NCBI RefSeq assembly: GCF_026212465.1
Contig: NC_080060.1
Span: 13,466,546 to 13,530,545, forward strand
Source: Amaranthus tricolor
Lineage: Eukaryota; Streptophyta; Magnoliopsida; Caryophyllales; Amaranthaceae
Length of the DNA: 64,000 nt
Direction: 5' to 3'
How positions within the stretch are numbered: the stretch's first letter is position 1; every line of letters starts with the position of its first letter. This document shows, piece after piece, positions 24,750-36,054 of the stretch. The notes beneath the pieces were generated by a model. It did no database searches, had not been told where the DNA came from, and was given only the letters and a program-made list of their open reading frames with translations. Both the position numbers and the translations under genes were made by a program.

Positions 24750-24848
24750 AAGCTCTAAACTTTTTTCAATCTCCCATTCCTCTTCTCAACTTTATAACTC
24801 TTCTTAGCCCAAAACATCTACTCGAAACAGAAATCGAAACCCCAAGAG

Positions 24849-27548
24849 ATGGATAAGAGATTAGTTAATGTGTGTGAAGCAGGAAACATAGAGGCATTTT
24901 ATGCATTACTTGAAGATGAACCACAAATTCTTGATTACATTGATCAACTCCCATTTACTAGAACTCCTTTACACTTAGCCATTATAGCAAGAAAATTGGA
25001 ATTTGCTGAAGAAATAGCAAGGTTTAACCCATCTTACATAACTAAATTAGACAGTTTTGGGTATAATTCAGTCCATTTAGCTGCACAATTTGGTGAACTA
25101 GAAATGGTAAGAAGTTTACTTGAAAAATTGGACTTAAAAAAAGAGTTTTTAAGGGGTAAAGAGAATAGAACTCCTCTTCATATTGCTGTGATTTCTGGGA
25201 AGATTGAAGTTGTTGATTTTTTGGTAAGAAATTATGAAGCTTGGATTATGGATTTGACTGATAGAAATGAAACTGTTTTTCACTTAGCAGTGAAGAATAA
25301 ACAGTTGGGTGTTTTCTTGTTCTTGCTTGATTATCTCAGAGTGGTTTTTGGTTCTTTTGATGAGAATAGAATTGGATTTGCTAATGATTTACTGAATTGT
25401 AAGGATGAGGAGGGAAACACTATATTGCATTTGGCAATCATGATGAACCAACAACAGGTAATTCATTAAGGTTCTCTCATTTCACATACCATATAATATA
25501 TGTTTTATTTTAGCTTAAATTCAACTTAAAAAACCTCCTTGTTAGTGTTACAACTAGGACCGTCCCGTTAACTTTTCAGTCCCGGAGCAAAAGATAAAGA
25601 AGACTCCTAATACACCTTATTTAGCAAATATATATATGTTTTATTTTAGGCCCCAGAGCAAAAGATAAAGAGAACCGTCCCAGTAATTTAATAAGGTTCT
25701 CTCATTTCACATACATATATATGTTTTATTTTAAGGCGTAACATAAAATATAATACAATTTTTTTATTGTTGATATTTAAACTACTTTATAAAAAACCAC
25801 TAATAACTCATATTATTTAGCAAAAAATATATGTTATATCTATACTTAATTAAAATTATTATCACTTATTTCACATAACATATACTACCTCTTATTCAGC
25901 CTAATTGTCCTTTTTTTTGGCGCTATTCACTTATCACTCTTAATTTGTATTTTACTCTTAAGTTAAAACATAGTCATGTGAGATCTTATTTGATTCGTCT
26001 CAATACAAGAATTATTAATATTAACTTTTTATAGTTTTTAATTAAGAATAATTTGAGATATTAAGCGTTAAAATATTGCCTCAATAAATGTGAAAAGTCA
26101 AATGAGACAGTTGGGCTGAATAGAAGAGTGTATAAGTTTTATTTTAGGTTATACTGAACTTAAACAACCTATTTGTTAGATGAATTATTGTGTAATTAAC
26201 GACAAAGGGGTAAGCAAGGAAATGTAGGTAGCTAGGTTTTAGTCTACCTAGCTAAATTATAGTTTGAATCATTCGATTAAGATCTTATTAATATTAAATT
26301 ATGTAAAAATAACAGTTAAAGTCATTCTATTGGCACATAAAGTGATAATCATATTTCACACTACTAATTCAATTAATTAAGTCAATCTTTAATTTGGTGA
26401 AAAAGAGTCAATCTATTTATGGCAATTTGTTAAAAATTGTCACAATATCATTTAATTGAAGTCATTGCATTTTGGAGAATTCTAACCACTACAATCATAA
26501 AATTTAAATCAAATTTGAAAATTAAGCCATTAGTTTTTTCTTAATACTAATTTAAAAAATAATTAAAATCTTAAAAAATATTTTAAAAAGCAAATAACAT
26601 TAAGTAATTGTCAATAATCTCAGATTAAATATAAACTTAATAATTTATATTTAATATTAGTTATTATAGTAGTTAGTTTTGAAAGGTAATAACCATTATA
26701 AATTAAATTTTATACATTCTCACCCAAAAAAGTAAAAAATAAATATCTATGGAAAAATAATGGACTAGTCGTTTTGGCTTTTTTGCATATAATGCTAGGA
26801 GTAGATGAAAGTAAGCCCCAAATTAACAAAGATCATCATGGTCTCATAGATGTACACCTTCATTTTCTTGCTTGATTTTATCAATGTACCTAATAAATTT
26901 GTTGATACATCATTTTCTTAGGAAGACTATGAATTTTCCATTACCAAAATTACTATTAGGTTTTCTTATTTTTTTTTGAAATGAATTGCTATTAGGTTTA
27001 ATGCTTAATTATTGGAACAAAAGAAAAATAAGTAATTGCAAATCTCCTATTTCCATGTATTTTACTTGTTAGTAATTAAGACTAATGTCGCTATTGGCTA
27101 GAATATTTTTGGTCGATTATTTTTATAAGTATTTGTATTTATTGTAACGTTAATGCAAAATTTTGTAAGCAACGGCCTCATTATGAGATGGTACTAATTG
27201 GCTGATCAAAACTCAAAAATTAAAAAATAAAAAATATTTAATTTTGACTTAAATAATAATTAATTTTCAAGACATTAAAGTGATCAATTTCTTAATTTTT
27301 AAAATATATATGACCTTAAAAGGAAACAACCAACTATTTTTGATTTGCAGGTGGTAGAAGCATTGTTAGGCAGTTGTACCAACAATTCAAAAGGAATTCT
27401 TGGAGTAGATGTAAACAGTTTGAATAGGGTGAAGTCCACTGCTCTTGACATCTTATTACAATTTCCACAAGGAAAAAGAGATTCTAAAATTGAACAAATT
27501 CTTGTTCAAGCAGGAGCTAAGACAAGAGCCAATATATCATTACCTTAA
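24849..27548 (+). CDS. Ankyrin-repeat protein, BDA1-like, lacking the C-terminal membrane domain
   Basis: Exon 1 is 24849-25457 (203 codons, phase 0, donor ACAACAG|GTAATT) and exon 2 is 27351-27548 (65 codons plus stop, acceptor TTTGCAG). The 268-residue product starts MDKRLVNVCEAGNIEAFY. It has about five ankyrin repeats, marked by TPLHLAIIARKLEFAEEI (residues 39-56), NSVHLAAQFGELEMVRSLL (73-91), TPLHIAVISGKIEVVDFLV (108-126), TVFHLAVKNKQLGVFLFLL (142-160) and TILHLAIMMNQQQ (191-203) continuing into exon 2 as VVEALL. This matches the ankyrin region of plant BDA1-type immune ankyrin/PGG proteins, which normally continue into about four membrane helices. Here the protein stops after an IEQILVQAGAK segment, so it is predicted to be soluble. 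No membrane-helix exon is visible downstream to 28600. It is either a natural short form or a truncated paralogue. No internal frame damage is seen. Confidence 0.88.
25885..26130. mobile_element. Stowaway-like MITE in the ankyrin-gene intron, TSD TA
   Basis: The left end CTACCTCTTATTCAGCCTAA and the right end, read on the complement as CACTCTTCTATTCAGCC, form imperfect inverted repeats flanked by TA (25883-25884 and 26131-26132). The length is 246 bp and the interior is AT-rich. It is non-coding and belongs to the Tc1/Mariner-derived MITE type by its TA target and size. Confidence 0.75.
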
Positions 27549-28607
27549 TTGATCGTCTATCATATTTAATATATTCCGCTCATAGTAGTAGCTATGACCA
27601 GTGTCTAAGGATAAAACTACCTTAACTAAGTATCACTTTTAATTTGCCTAAAAATGTTCAAATTACCCAACCCTAAAGCCATAATAAATCACAATTATTA
27701 GGATTATATTTAAGGGTTGATCTTAGATTATATTTGGCATTTTTAGGTACTTTGATATTGGAGTATATGCATGAATAGTAATTATCATATTAAATCTTGT
27801 TTCATAATTATCCATTTAGGGATTTTTTTTAATTTTAAATATTAAAATTAAGATGGAACAACTTTCGGATGCAAAGGCTAGGCTTTGAGGTTCTAGCTTT
27901 CGTGATTGGCAATTGACGGTTGAAGAGAGAACTCGAGGCATTTGCTCGTCTACATTATGAAACATTTGCAAATGAATCCTAAAAAACATTAGTACAAACA
28001 AAGATAAACAAACCTGAAATCAAACATTGTTATAAACCTATTTGAAAAGTAATTCTTTACAAATAACAATTATATCCTCAACTAAAGCAATAAAAAGAAA
28101 TTGACCTGACATGTCTAATAAAATCACCAGCTTATTTGCACTGTAACAATTCTTATTTTTTGACTGAGATAAGTGAGCGCAACTAACACTCGACTCGAAT
28201 TCTCCGGCTGCAAACCAAATAACTTGATATTTGTTCTTAAATCAACCTATAATTAATCGATTCGATTCGAGCGTGACCCGTCGTGCCAAGTAATCAAAAA
28301 TTAACTGATCCAAAATCCAATTAAAATAAATAAGATACATTGAAAATTAATCTGATAACTGAAATAAACACCTCTATCAAAAGGAAAAGGAAATGATGGG
28401 GATCAATGAGTATAAAATATGGTAACTTTTGATTTGTAAAGGTAGATGGTGAACTATCAACTGATGTAAACTGATGGAGGTGATTTTGATGGGTTATGAT
28501 TGTTAAAAATCAATATGGGTTTTTGGGCTTAATAATTGATTTTAATGTTTAATCAATTATGATGGTCTTTTCATTATTTTTACTATTTGGGTTCGTTTTG
28601 GCTTTTC
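27549..28607. other. 3' flank of the ankyrin gene, no gene
   Basis: The first few hundred bases probably include the 3' UTR. Around 28180-28380 there is a Tyr/Asn-codon-free, CGA-rich stretch ending in ATAAACACCTCTA that resembles the end of a hAT MITE, but no partner end was found. Confidence 0.4.
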
Positions 28608-28610
28608 TTA

Positions 28611-30041
28611 GAGCATCTGCAATGGGGTTACACATTTTGAAATGGGTAACCAAATTAATATACTCATGCATTGCTAATACTCTACTCAAATATTGGTATA
28701 CATATAAAATGGGTACACTACCAATCCTTTAAAAAGTAGAAATTATTTTGAAAAAGTAGAAAAAAAAATACAGTAGCAGCTAACAGGTATATGTTGGGCA
28801 TGGTTTGTGACTTTGTGTACATGCTTCTTGCCACATGTCAGCATGATGAAGTTAAAGCATTTACAAGGTGTATTATTGTTAAAATTACTGTTTTTTGTCA
28901 ATTATGATAAAAAAAAATGTAAATTAAAAAAAAAATTCACTAAGGGTCATATTTTTTTACACTCTCTAAATTGACACCAAATTTGCTATATTGTCATCAT
29001 ACCTAAAAATTTCCAAGTTTAATTCTTTCCAATTTTCTCTTATTTTTTTTTTCTTTTTTAAGTTATGGATAATAATTATTCTTATTATTTAAATAGCCAA
29101 CAACAACCAAATAACAATAAAAATCCAAATTTTTATCCTAGTCAAAATAACCTATAAAATCCAAACAACCCACAAAATCCTAATAATTTTCAAAATTTTA
29201 ACTCTATTACTCCACAATTTGATCCAAAATTTTTAAATACTCCCGAATTTCATTACATGATGCGTTCATATTTTTTACAAAATCCAAACATCTCAAACAT
29301 GATGATGCAACCACCTCAAACTACTTCTAATGTTGGATATCAACAACCAGCACAAATTTATTCTCAAAACCTTGATCAATCTCCTACAACACCAGAAGCA
29401 CATGAGAGTAGCAAGAAACAACAAATCGAAGAACTTTATCCTAGTCAACAACTCGGTGACGATGACTTTGGTAATACACAATGAAAAGGAAAAGAAAAGG
29501 CAAAAAAGACAAACAAAGATAGGTGGTCCTCCGAGGAAGATTTATGTGTTGTTTCAGGTGTTCTTAATTGTGGAGGTGATATATTAATAAGCACTGATCA
29601 AAAAAAGGCGAAATTATAGAGGTGATATATTACTTGGTAGAGCATGTATGGGAAAATTGTCAAGGCTGGTAAGACGAAGCATAAAAAAATAATACGAAGT
29701 GAAAGTATTAATTGTATTATAATTTTATGTACTATTTTCTCGTTGAAGTATGATTATTAATTATTTAAATGTTAGAATATGGTATTTTTTTTTTATTATA
29801 ATGCTTTTTTACATAACTTTTTAATTGATAAATAAATTATCTTATTTATTTAATTTTAAAAATAAACTTAATTTAATTGTTACATTAATTATCTTTTTTT
29901 TTTTTTACTTATACTCAAAATTTATGTATATCATTAAAAATAAAAGCATAAATGATGAATATGTGATTATGAGAGAGAAAATAAGGGTGGGCCATATTAA
30001 ATAGTGTTTGGAAAGCATTAAGGTAACCCACCGTAGAGAAG
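28611..30041. mobile_element. PIF/Harbinger-like non-autonomous element, TSD TTA
   Basis: The left end GAGCATCTGCAATGGGGTTAC is the typical start of plant PIF/Harbinger (Tourist-like) elements and follows a TTA at 28608-28610. The right end GTAACCCACCGTAGAGAAG, followed by TTA at 30042-30044, is a degenerate inverted match (shared GGGTTAC and TCT..C). The element is 1431 bp and holds a decayed ORF1-type frame on the plus strand. No DDE transposase is present. The right boundary is less certain than the left. Confidence 0.65.
29065..29625 (+). pseudogene. Harbinger ORF1-like (Myb/SANT-type) protein, broken
   Basis: The frame begins MDNNYSYYLNSQQQPNNN, rich in Asn and Gln, and is interrupted by a stop near 29155. 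It continues through ITPQFDPKFLNTPEFHYMM and LYPSQQLGDDDFGNTQ to another stop at 29482. It then shows KGKEKAKKTNKDRWSSEEDLCVV, here given as its key part DRWSSEEDLCVV. The low-complexity N/Q-rich head followed by a W-S-x-E-E-D Myb-like start is the usual make-up of ORF1 proteins of plant PIF/Harbinger elements. The rest of the Myb/SANT domain is deleted or decayed after about 29620. Confidence 0.65.
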
Positions 30042-31103
30042 TTACTAAAATATAAGAATCTAATTGAAAAAAGTGTGTGGAAAATAATGTGTCAAAAAGA
30101 TAAAAAGAGAGATAAATATAAAAAGGTATAATTCTCAAAAGATTAAGAGACCGTGAATTTGAGTCGGCCTAATATTTTCAAAAGAATAAAAATTTAAAAA
30201 CCTTAAATAATTGACACACTTCCCCTTTCTTCTTTATCTAGTCTTTCACTTACTCCTTAAATCGATAACTTCCTTTAATTTCATCACCTTTTTTTACTTT
30301 TTGGTAAAAAAAAATTTCTATTTTTTGCTCGATTTGCATCATTGATTGATTTATCTTGAACCTTAATTGCTAGTAATGTTTATGTTGTTCATTTTCGTAT
30401 ATTTTAATTTTAATGTTTATATTGATTGCCATTGTGTTTTTAGGGGTATTATGTCGTATAATTTTAGGGTACATTTTTTTATATTTCTTTTTTTAATTTT
30501 TATTTGTACATTTATCTGTCCAGAATAAAATCATCTAGTAATGCTAATATGTCATCGTAAATAAACCTCTGCTTTCGTTTTTTTTTTTTTTAAAAAAAGA
30601 AGATAGTTCCAAAAAGAGTTACAAGCATTGTTTAAAGAGGAAGGAGCAATTGTTTGATGTTTGATATAATCAAATCAGTCGAGCTTAAGGCATCAGGCAT
30701 GTGTTGTTAAAGTAGATATTGAAGAGGGAATGTACCATTCAAATATGTGTTTGTAGATGTTATAGTTGGATTTTTTTTTTTTTTTTTTTATATAATAGAT
30801 GTTTAATATATGTTAAAGTTAGTATTTGGAGTATTACATATAAATTCAAGTATGTGTTTATGTTATGTAAAGTAGGTGTTAGTATGGGTTTTTAGTATGT
30901 AAATTAGTTGTTTATTACATTAATTTTTTTTTTGTCTTTTAAAGTAAGTGATTAAGGTGCAAATTTTCTTTATGCAAGTAAAGCATTTACATAAATTGTA
31001 GTATATAATAGGTAGGCGCCCATTACTATTAATAATCAATTTTGACCCTTTCATTGATCAAATAGTGAGATCAATGGACTAAAACAGTAGTATTTATTCT
31101 ACC

Positions 31104-31173
31104 TACTTTCTCCATTTCATTGATCAAATAGGTTACATTTTGATGAAGCTAACTTAATGAAATAGAGGAAGTA
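31104..31173. mobile_element. Very short Stowaway-like remnant
   Basis: TACTTTCTCCATTTCATT at the left pairs imperfectly with AATGAAATAGAGGAAGTAA at the right over only 70 bp. TA occurs at both tips. This may be a MITE that has lost most of its interior. Confidence 0.4.
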
Positions 31174-31254
31174 ATAAAAAAAAAATAAACTACACTATTG
31201 TTTCAAAATCAAAGTAGTACTCTTTCTGTCCAATTTTAAAATACAATTATATAG

Positions 31255-31450
31255 TGTATATTTAGTGTGTTAAAATGATCAATTTACAATTTTTCTGTGT
31301 TAAAGTGATCACTTTACAATTTAGTATGTTTAGTGTGTTAAAATAATCACTTCATAATTTTAAAATACACAAATACTTCATTTGTATTGGGTTGATTCAT
31401 GTATATTTAGTGTGATAAATTAATCAATTTAAAATTTAAAAGTGATCAAA
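31255..31450. repeat. Second GATCACTT-type minisatellite
   Basis: About four to five imperfect units of TGTTAAAATGATCACTTTACAATTT type are seen, sharing the TGATCACTTTA core with the array at 24362-24465. Periods vary between about 40 and 60 bp. Confidence 0.6.
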
Positions 31451-32455
31451 TAGATAAATTATCTAATTATATAAATTGTGTATGATCTCATATAAGACGA
31501 GCTAATTAATATAAAATGAAAAAATAGAGTTTTAACTTCAGGATTAAGATGGGTCAAGTGGCCAAACTTATAACTTTGCATTCTAATTCACCAATTTACC
31601 CCTCTCATCTTCATAATTTTCACGTGAAGAAGTCACCCCCTTTCTCTTCATTTATCTCTCTCCTAACTTCATCAATGTCAGAGTACTCTTCGCCTAAACT
31701 CAATTGCTCAGTCCCTCTTCTACTCGCACCTTCACACACCTTCATACAGATCCACCTCATGCGACACTCACGCGCAACTCTACAAAAACCCTCTCTGTCA
31801 GTATTTCAGTTTCAATGCAACATGAGTTGGCCGCTAATTCAAATGGGTTCTCAACTTTTTGTAGGTGGGCCTTGGGCATAGGCCCTCCCTAGGCCCGGCC
31901 TTGGATGAAGATAATGAAGGAACAGATGTTGGTGTGCAAATGAAATGATGATCCTTGTTATCTCTGTATAAGCACCTTGCCTTTTTCAACGTTATTATGA
32001 CATTTGGTGTCCTTGCAATTACTGTGCCATCATCTCAATCTTTCCTTTTTTTTTTCTTTATTATTCTCTTTTTTTCGTTTTTTAACTAAAGCTTTTAATG
32101 TTATTTTAATTAAGGTGTTAATTTTATCCTAGTAAAAGCTAATTATATTGAACAATTGTCAATATTATAATTTTAAATATATATGGTACTTCACGTTAAC
32201 ACGTGTTATTTATTATTAACTATATTCGACATATAATTTGATCTATAATTATTAAATATCAATTGGTCACAGGGCATGAAATATTATTATACAACATATA
32301 AATATAATAATAGTTGAGAAACTAATTAACTGAAAAATAATGGGGTATTACAGGATTACTAACCTTAATAATATCATTAAACTAAGCTGGGTAACTATTA
32401 TTTAAGGTAATGTTACTAATGTAGACTAGACAGTAGATGAGTAGACTAGAGCAAC

Positions 32456-32665
32456 TTAAAAAATAATAGAATTATTATTTAATAATTAATATAGTAAACT
32501 AAGTTGGCTGGCGAATATACACGCGAGTATTTTTTTGTGTCGTTACCTGCCCATTTATCTTGGTGGACGGGTATTTCCTAGTTCAAATTTTAAAATTTTT
32601 TTGCAAAACGTTGTCCAAGCCTACCTTTTTTGATTCGAATGGATCGAGTCTGGTTGGTAGCTTAA
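32456..32665. mobile_element. Fragment of the 5618-6243 hAT MITE family
   Basis: The sequence follows the right half of the 5618-6243 element: ACCTGCCCATTTATCTTGG, GACGGGTATT, AAAACGTTGTCCA and TGGTTGGTAGC match 6105-6220 with scattered changes. The terminal repeat is missing after GGTAGC, so only an internal fragment remains. Confidence 0.7.
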
Positions 32666-33279
32666 GGTGGCTAGGGATCAAGTAATGTCCCAGTTTGAAA
32701 AGATTTTTGAAAATATAGATTGGTTTGCTTTTGTGGATGCAATTTGTGAGTTGTTGATCAAAAAATTCAATGATGTTGATGAAAGAGGAAATAGATATAC
32801 AGGCTCAAATACTTAGAGAAGTGTTTGCGAAACACACGAAACCTCCAACCCTCCTCATGTTGCTAATTATGAAACCACAATTCCTTCAGCTCTCAAAGAG
32901 ATATGTAATTTTGAGGGCCGCATGTTAATTTTTCATGTGCTGACTTAAAGTGGACTTGTACATAATTTGTTTGTGTTTGAGTTGAAGCTAAGCTTAAAAG
33001 TGATTTTGGTTAAAACTAAAATATTAAATAAAGGAATATTCTACATGAAAACATTCAACTTTCACAAAATGTAAATGATAGCAATTTATTTTTATTTTTA
33101 TCCACAGCGTATCATTTAATTTTGTACCCAACACGCATTATTACATTATTGTATAAATTGCTAACATTGACCCATTGCTTCCCAAGAAAGTCTTTTATAA
33201 CAACCATTTAGTCAATATAGTCCTTATATGGATCGTTGTTACAAACCATCTATTGTCTTAAATATACTAACTAATTTTC

Positions 33280-33465
33280 GAAAATTTGAAAAAAATAAGG
33301 TTATTTAACAACTTAATTCCCAAAATAAGCTCCGTGAAAACTTATTTCCCAAAATAAGCGTCTGTACATCCAAGCCTAGCCTCGGGTAAAATCACTGTTA
33401 CTAACAGCGAAAGAGGAAAAAAAATTAAAAGGCCAAAGTCGCTGTTACTAACAGCGACTTTAGCC
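33280..33465. repeat. Left terminal inverted repeat of the Mutator-like element
   Basis: Pairs with 35115-35303 with few differences by eye. It contains TTAATTCCCAAAATAAGC, CCAAGCCTAGCCTCGGG and two internal hairpins built from CTGTTACTAACAG. Confidence 0.92.
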
Positions 33466-34005
33466 TTTTTATTTTTCCAGCTTTCTTCTTCCTCAGTTCA
33501 GTTCACGGTTTTATTTTTTCATTTGCAATACTTACGAGTTCTCCTTCTTCATTTCACTTTTCTAATCAACTTTAATTCTTCAACTAAACTCATCAAACTC
33601 CAAGTTTGTACCACTAATTAGTTCTGTCTTCTTCCTAAATCTACCTAAGGTTTTTTTTTTTTGTTTTTTTTTTCATTTTCAGAATATTAGGGTTTGTTGA
33701 ATTTTAATCATCTTTCACATTAATATAGGTTCACAAGCTTGCAATTTACTAATTCTTGTTGATCTACAGCTAATTGAGGTACGTTTTTATTATAAAATTT
33801 TTCATTTGGTGTTGATTTTAAAATGTATGTCATGTATAGTGGTCATTTACACTTAAACTCTATGAATATGTCGAATGTAGTTTTTATTTACCTTGATCTT
33901 CATAATTAAAATTTTTTTCGTGAATTTTTGTTCAATTGAAATGTATAGTGGTCATCTATTTATGAACATGATGGTGATGTTGATTTTGTATGTGTTGTTG
34001 TAGAA

Positions 34006-34205
34006 ATGGATTCATTTCGTGTGACTGTTGTATGCTTTTGGAATGGTTCAATTCGATCAACTAGATGGATGCAGCAGCTTCAGGCCCTCTCGACCCTAGT
34101 GTCCTTACGATGCAGGCGAATCATAGGAGCAGTGTGGTATGGGATGTACAGGTTATTGAACTTACTCCTTTTGAATTTAGTACTTCATAATACTTTAACT
34201 TGAAG
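34006..34205 (+). pseudogene. Short MULE-transposase start upstream of the PMD gene
   Basis: An ATG at 34006 opens with MDSFRVTVVCFWNGSIR, matching the start of MuDR-class transposases (compare MASYRVTIR and the N-G-E-I segment at 22478). After about 20 codons the sequence passes into the PMD exon in a different frame (offset 59 bases from the PMD ATG at 34065). It would act as an overlapping upstream ORF. I infer that the element keeps the leader and start of a transposase gene fused to the captured gene. Confidence 0.6.
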
Positions 34206-35120
34206 CTAACATAATATTTGGATTTAGGTGTCCGACACGGATACCATATACACCAGGCATCCCGATTTAGCTCCGGGCGATTGACGCACGGATCGTCCCG
34301 TACGTTCAGCTTGCGAGGTTGCATGACTTCCACCTGATCGCGTACGGGAAAGTCGATCGGGCGCTAGTCACAGCTTTAGTCGAGCGGTGGCGCCAGGAGA
34401 CTCATACCTTCCACCTACCTATAGGTGAGGCTACCGTCACGTTACTTGACGTAGCTGTGCTTACACGGCTTCCCATTGAGGGACATGCCGTGTGCATCGA
34501 TGGACGCCAATTCGAAAGCTGGCAAGACAAAGTCCATAGACTATTAGGAGTCCGACCTCCGGCAGAGGTAACCAAAGGGAGTAGCCTGCGCGTAACATGG
34601 CTTGCACAAAACTTCTCGCACCTTCCTGAAGGTGCTGATGACGCAACCGTTGAGATACGCTAGGGCGTATCTCTTTTATCTGATTGGTAATGTCTTGTTC
34701 TCCGACAAGACTGGCAACCGGGTACAACTCTTGTACTTGACGTTGCTTGATGCGCCATGGGAGGTCATCTCCGGGTACAGCTGGGGTTCGGCAGCCCTAG
34801 CGTATCTGTACAAGAGACTTTGTGAAGCTTCACGGAAGAACGTGAAGGAGATTGCTGGGCCCCTGATTATTCTGCAGGTAATGCTAAGTTTACATGTTAC
34901 TATTTTGTTTCATTTATTATATATTTTTGTGTTTCTTTTACTTACTTATAATGGTAATTCATAGCTTTGGGCGTGGGAGCATGTTCTCATTGGTCAACCG
35001 ATGCGGAGTGTGGGACGTGGTGCATTTGCGCCACCACTGCTTCCTCCCCCGCATGTGCCATATGGATCGCGGTGGTCCTTTGAAAGACGAACAAGGACCC
35101 ACACTGGTCAACTCCTTAAG
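34065..35120 (+). pseudogene. Plant mobile domain (PMD, MAIN-like) gene captured in a MULE
   Basis: Exon 1 (34065-34151) reads MDAAASGPLDPS and ends WDVQ before GT at 34152. Exon 2 (34228-34877) reads VSDTDTIYTRHPDLAPG, then VPYVQLARLHDFHLIAYGKV, LVERWRQETHTFHLPIGEAT, DVAVLTRLPIEG, and YARAYLFYLIGNVLF. It ends IAGPLIILQ before GT at 34878. Exon 3 (34965 on) reads LWAWEHVLIGQP. This is the aminotransferase-like plant mobile domain of the MAIN/MAIL family, known both as host genes and as TE cargo. Frame changes near 34273 and near 34655 (apparent loss of a GA pair) break the chain. In hosts, MAIN and MAIL1 help silence repeats; the role of TE-borne copies is unsettled. GC content is far above the surroundings. 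Confidence 0.88.
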
Positions 35121-35303
35121 TCGCTGTTAGTAACAGCGACTTTGGCCTTTTAATTTTATTTTTTTTCCTCTTTCGCTGTTAGTAACAGTGATTTTACCCG
35201 AGGCTAGGCTTGGATGTACGGACGCTTATTTTGAGAAATAAATTTTCACGAAGCTTATTTTGGGAATTAAGTTGTTAAATAATCTTATTTTTTTCAAATT
35301 TTC
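35115..35303. repeat. Right terminal inverted repeat of the Mutator-like element
   Basis: Inverted partner of 33280-33465. The PMD exon 3 frame runs directly into this repeat, so any translation would end inside it. Confidence 0.92.
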
Positions 35304-35312
35304 CTAATTTTC

Positions 35313-35790
35313 CTTACTTTATTCCATCTAAAATCACATTCTTCATCTTTTTTTTTCTTCCTTTAAACACTTACATTTGTCAAGTTACAATATATATCTC
35401 TGATTTTTAATTATTTTGATTTTTTTTGTTACCGGGTAGGGAGTTAATCAATGTGAAATCAACTCATGTTTCAGTTGGAGAATATTGTAATTGCCACCAT
35501 TGAAGCAAAACTCGATTTTAAATTATTAATTTTTAATACATATATTTTGTGTTTATTATATGTAAAACTAAATTTAATCATTAAATAAGTTTTAATGGCC
35601 TTTTGATTTTATGTTAAACAACGATATTGATGAAGAAAAGTGCAACTGTGGCGCTAATGTCGAAATTGTATGGATTGGATAGAATTTTATTTTGGCATAA
35701 ATTTGAGGCATGTCCTATTTTTGATGAAGATATATTTACTACGAACTGCAACTGCTTTAGATGAGTTAAGAAAGGCACAAGATAAAGGAA
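35313..35790. other. Intergenic DNA between the MULE and the Copia element
   Basis: No gene is recognised. A short plus-strand stretch near 35625 reads DIDEEKCNCGANVEIVWIG, which may be a relic of a zinc-binding domain but is too short to assign. Confidence 0.35.
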
Positions 35791-35795
35791 GAAAG

Positions 35796-36007
35796 TGTTA
35801 AGAGGTAGGGAGAATATGAGGAGAAAAGTAGTATAGGAAATAAACTTATATCAGTTTATCTTAGCTTCTATTACATCTACACTCAAAGCATTGCGGAACT
35901 CACACTTATATATAGTGCAAGATGTGAATGTATACAAAAGTGATACTATTGAGAGGGATAGGATAACCCTCTATGCATTCAATTGTCTAGTCCCATCAAT
36001 CACAATA
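35796..36007 (-). repeat. 3' LTR of the Copia element
   Basis: 212 bp, identical to 42377-42588 except one base near 35931. The polypurine tract (AATGGGGAG on the minus strand, 36008-36016) directly precedes it in element orientation. Confidence 0.96.
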
Positions 36008-36054
36008 CTCCCCATTGAATGCATTACATATATGTGAAAATTTTATTATGACAT

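Larger units (their letters stand above)
30045..33270. other. Intergenic AT-rich DNA with TE remnants
   Basis: No gene is recognised. The stretch holds long T-runs (30580, 30770, 32040), a small MITE-like remnant (31104-31173), a palindromic minisatellite (31255-31450) and a hAT MITE fragment (32456-32665). A 110-codon plus frame at 31549-31881 has no motif; its 3' part runs into GC-rich DNA (GGGCCTTGGGCATAGG) of unknown origin. Confidence 0.45.
33280..35303 (+). mobile_element. Mutator-like element with captured PMD gene, 9-bp TSD CTAATTTTC
   Basis: Long terminal inverted repeats of about 186 bp (33280-33465 and 35115-35303) begin GAAAATTTGAAAAAAATAAG and end TTCAAATTTTC. The perfect 9-bp duplication CTAATTTTC lies at 33271-33279 and 35304-35312, the TSD length of Mutator elements. 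Each repeat also contains small palindromes, such as GTCGCTGTTACTAACAGCGAC at about 33440 and 35115. Between them is a GC-rich gene with plant mobile domain exons, contrasting with the AT-rich flanks. No transposase catalytic domain is present, so movement would need a partner element. Confidence 0.93.

Noticed and set aside
28150..28380. Possible hAT MITE ending ATAAACACCTCTA
   Set aside because: No matching left end or TSD was found.
31549..31881. 110-codon Ser/Pro-rich frame
   Set aside because: No recognised domain, no splice partners, compositionally odd; possibly repeat-derived.
35625..35690. Possible zinc-finger coding relic (CNCGANVEI)
   Set aside because: Too short and followed by stops; cannot be assigned to a family.
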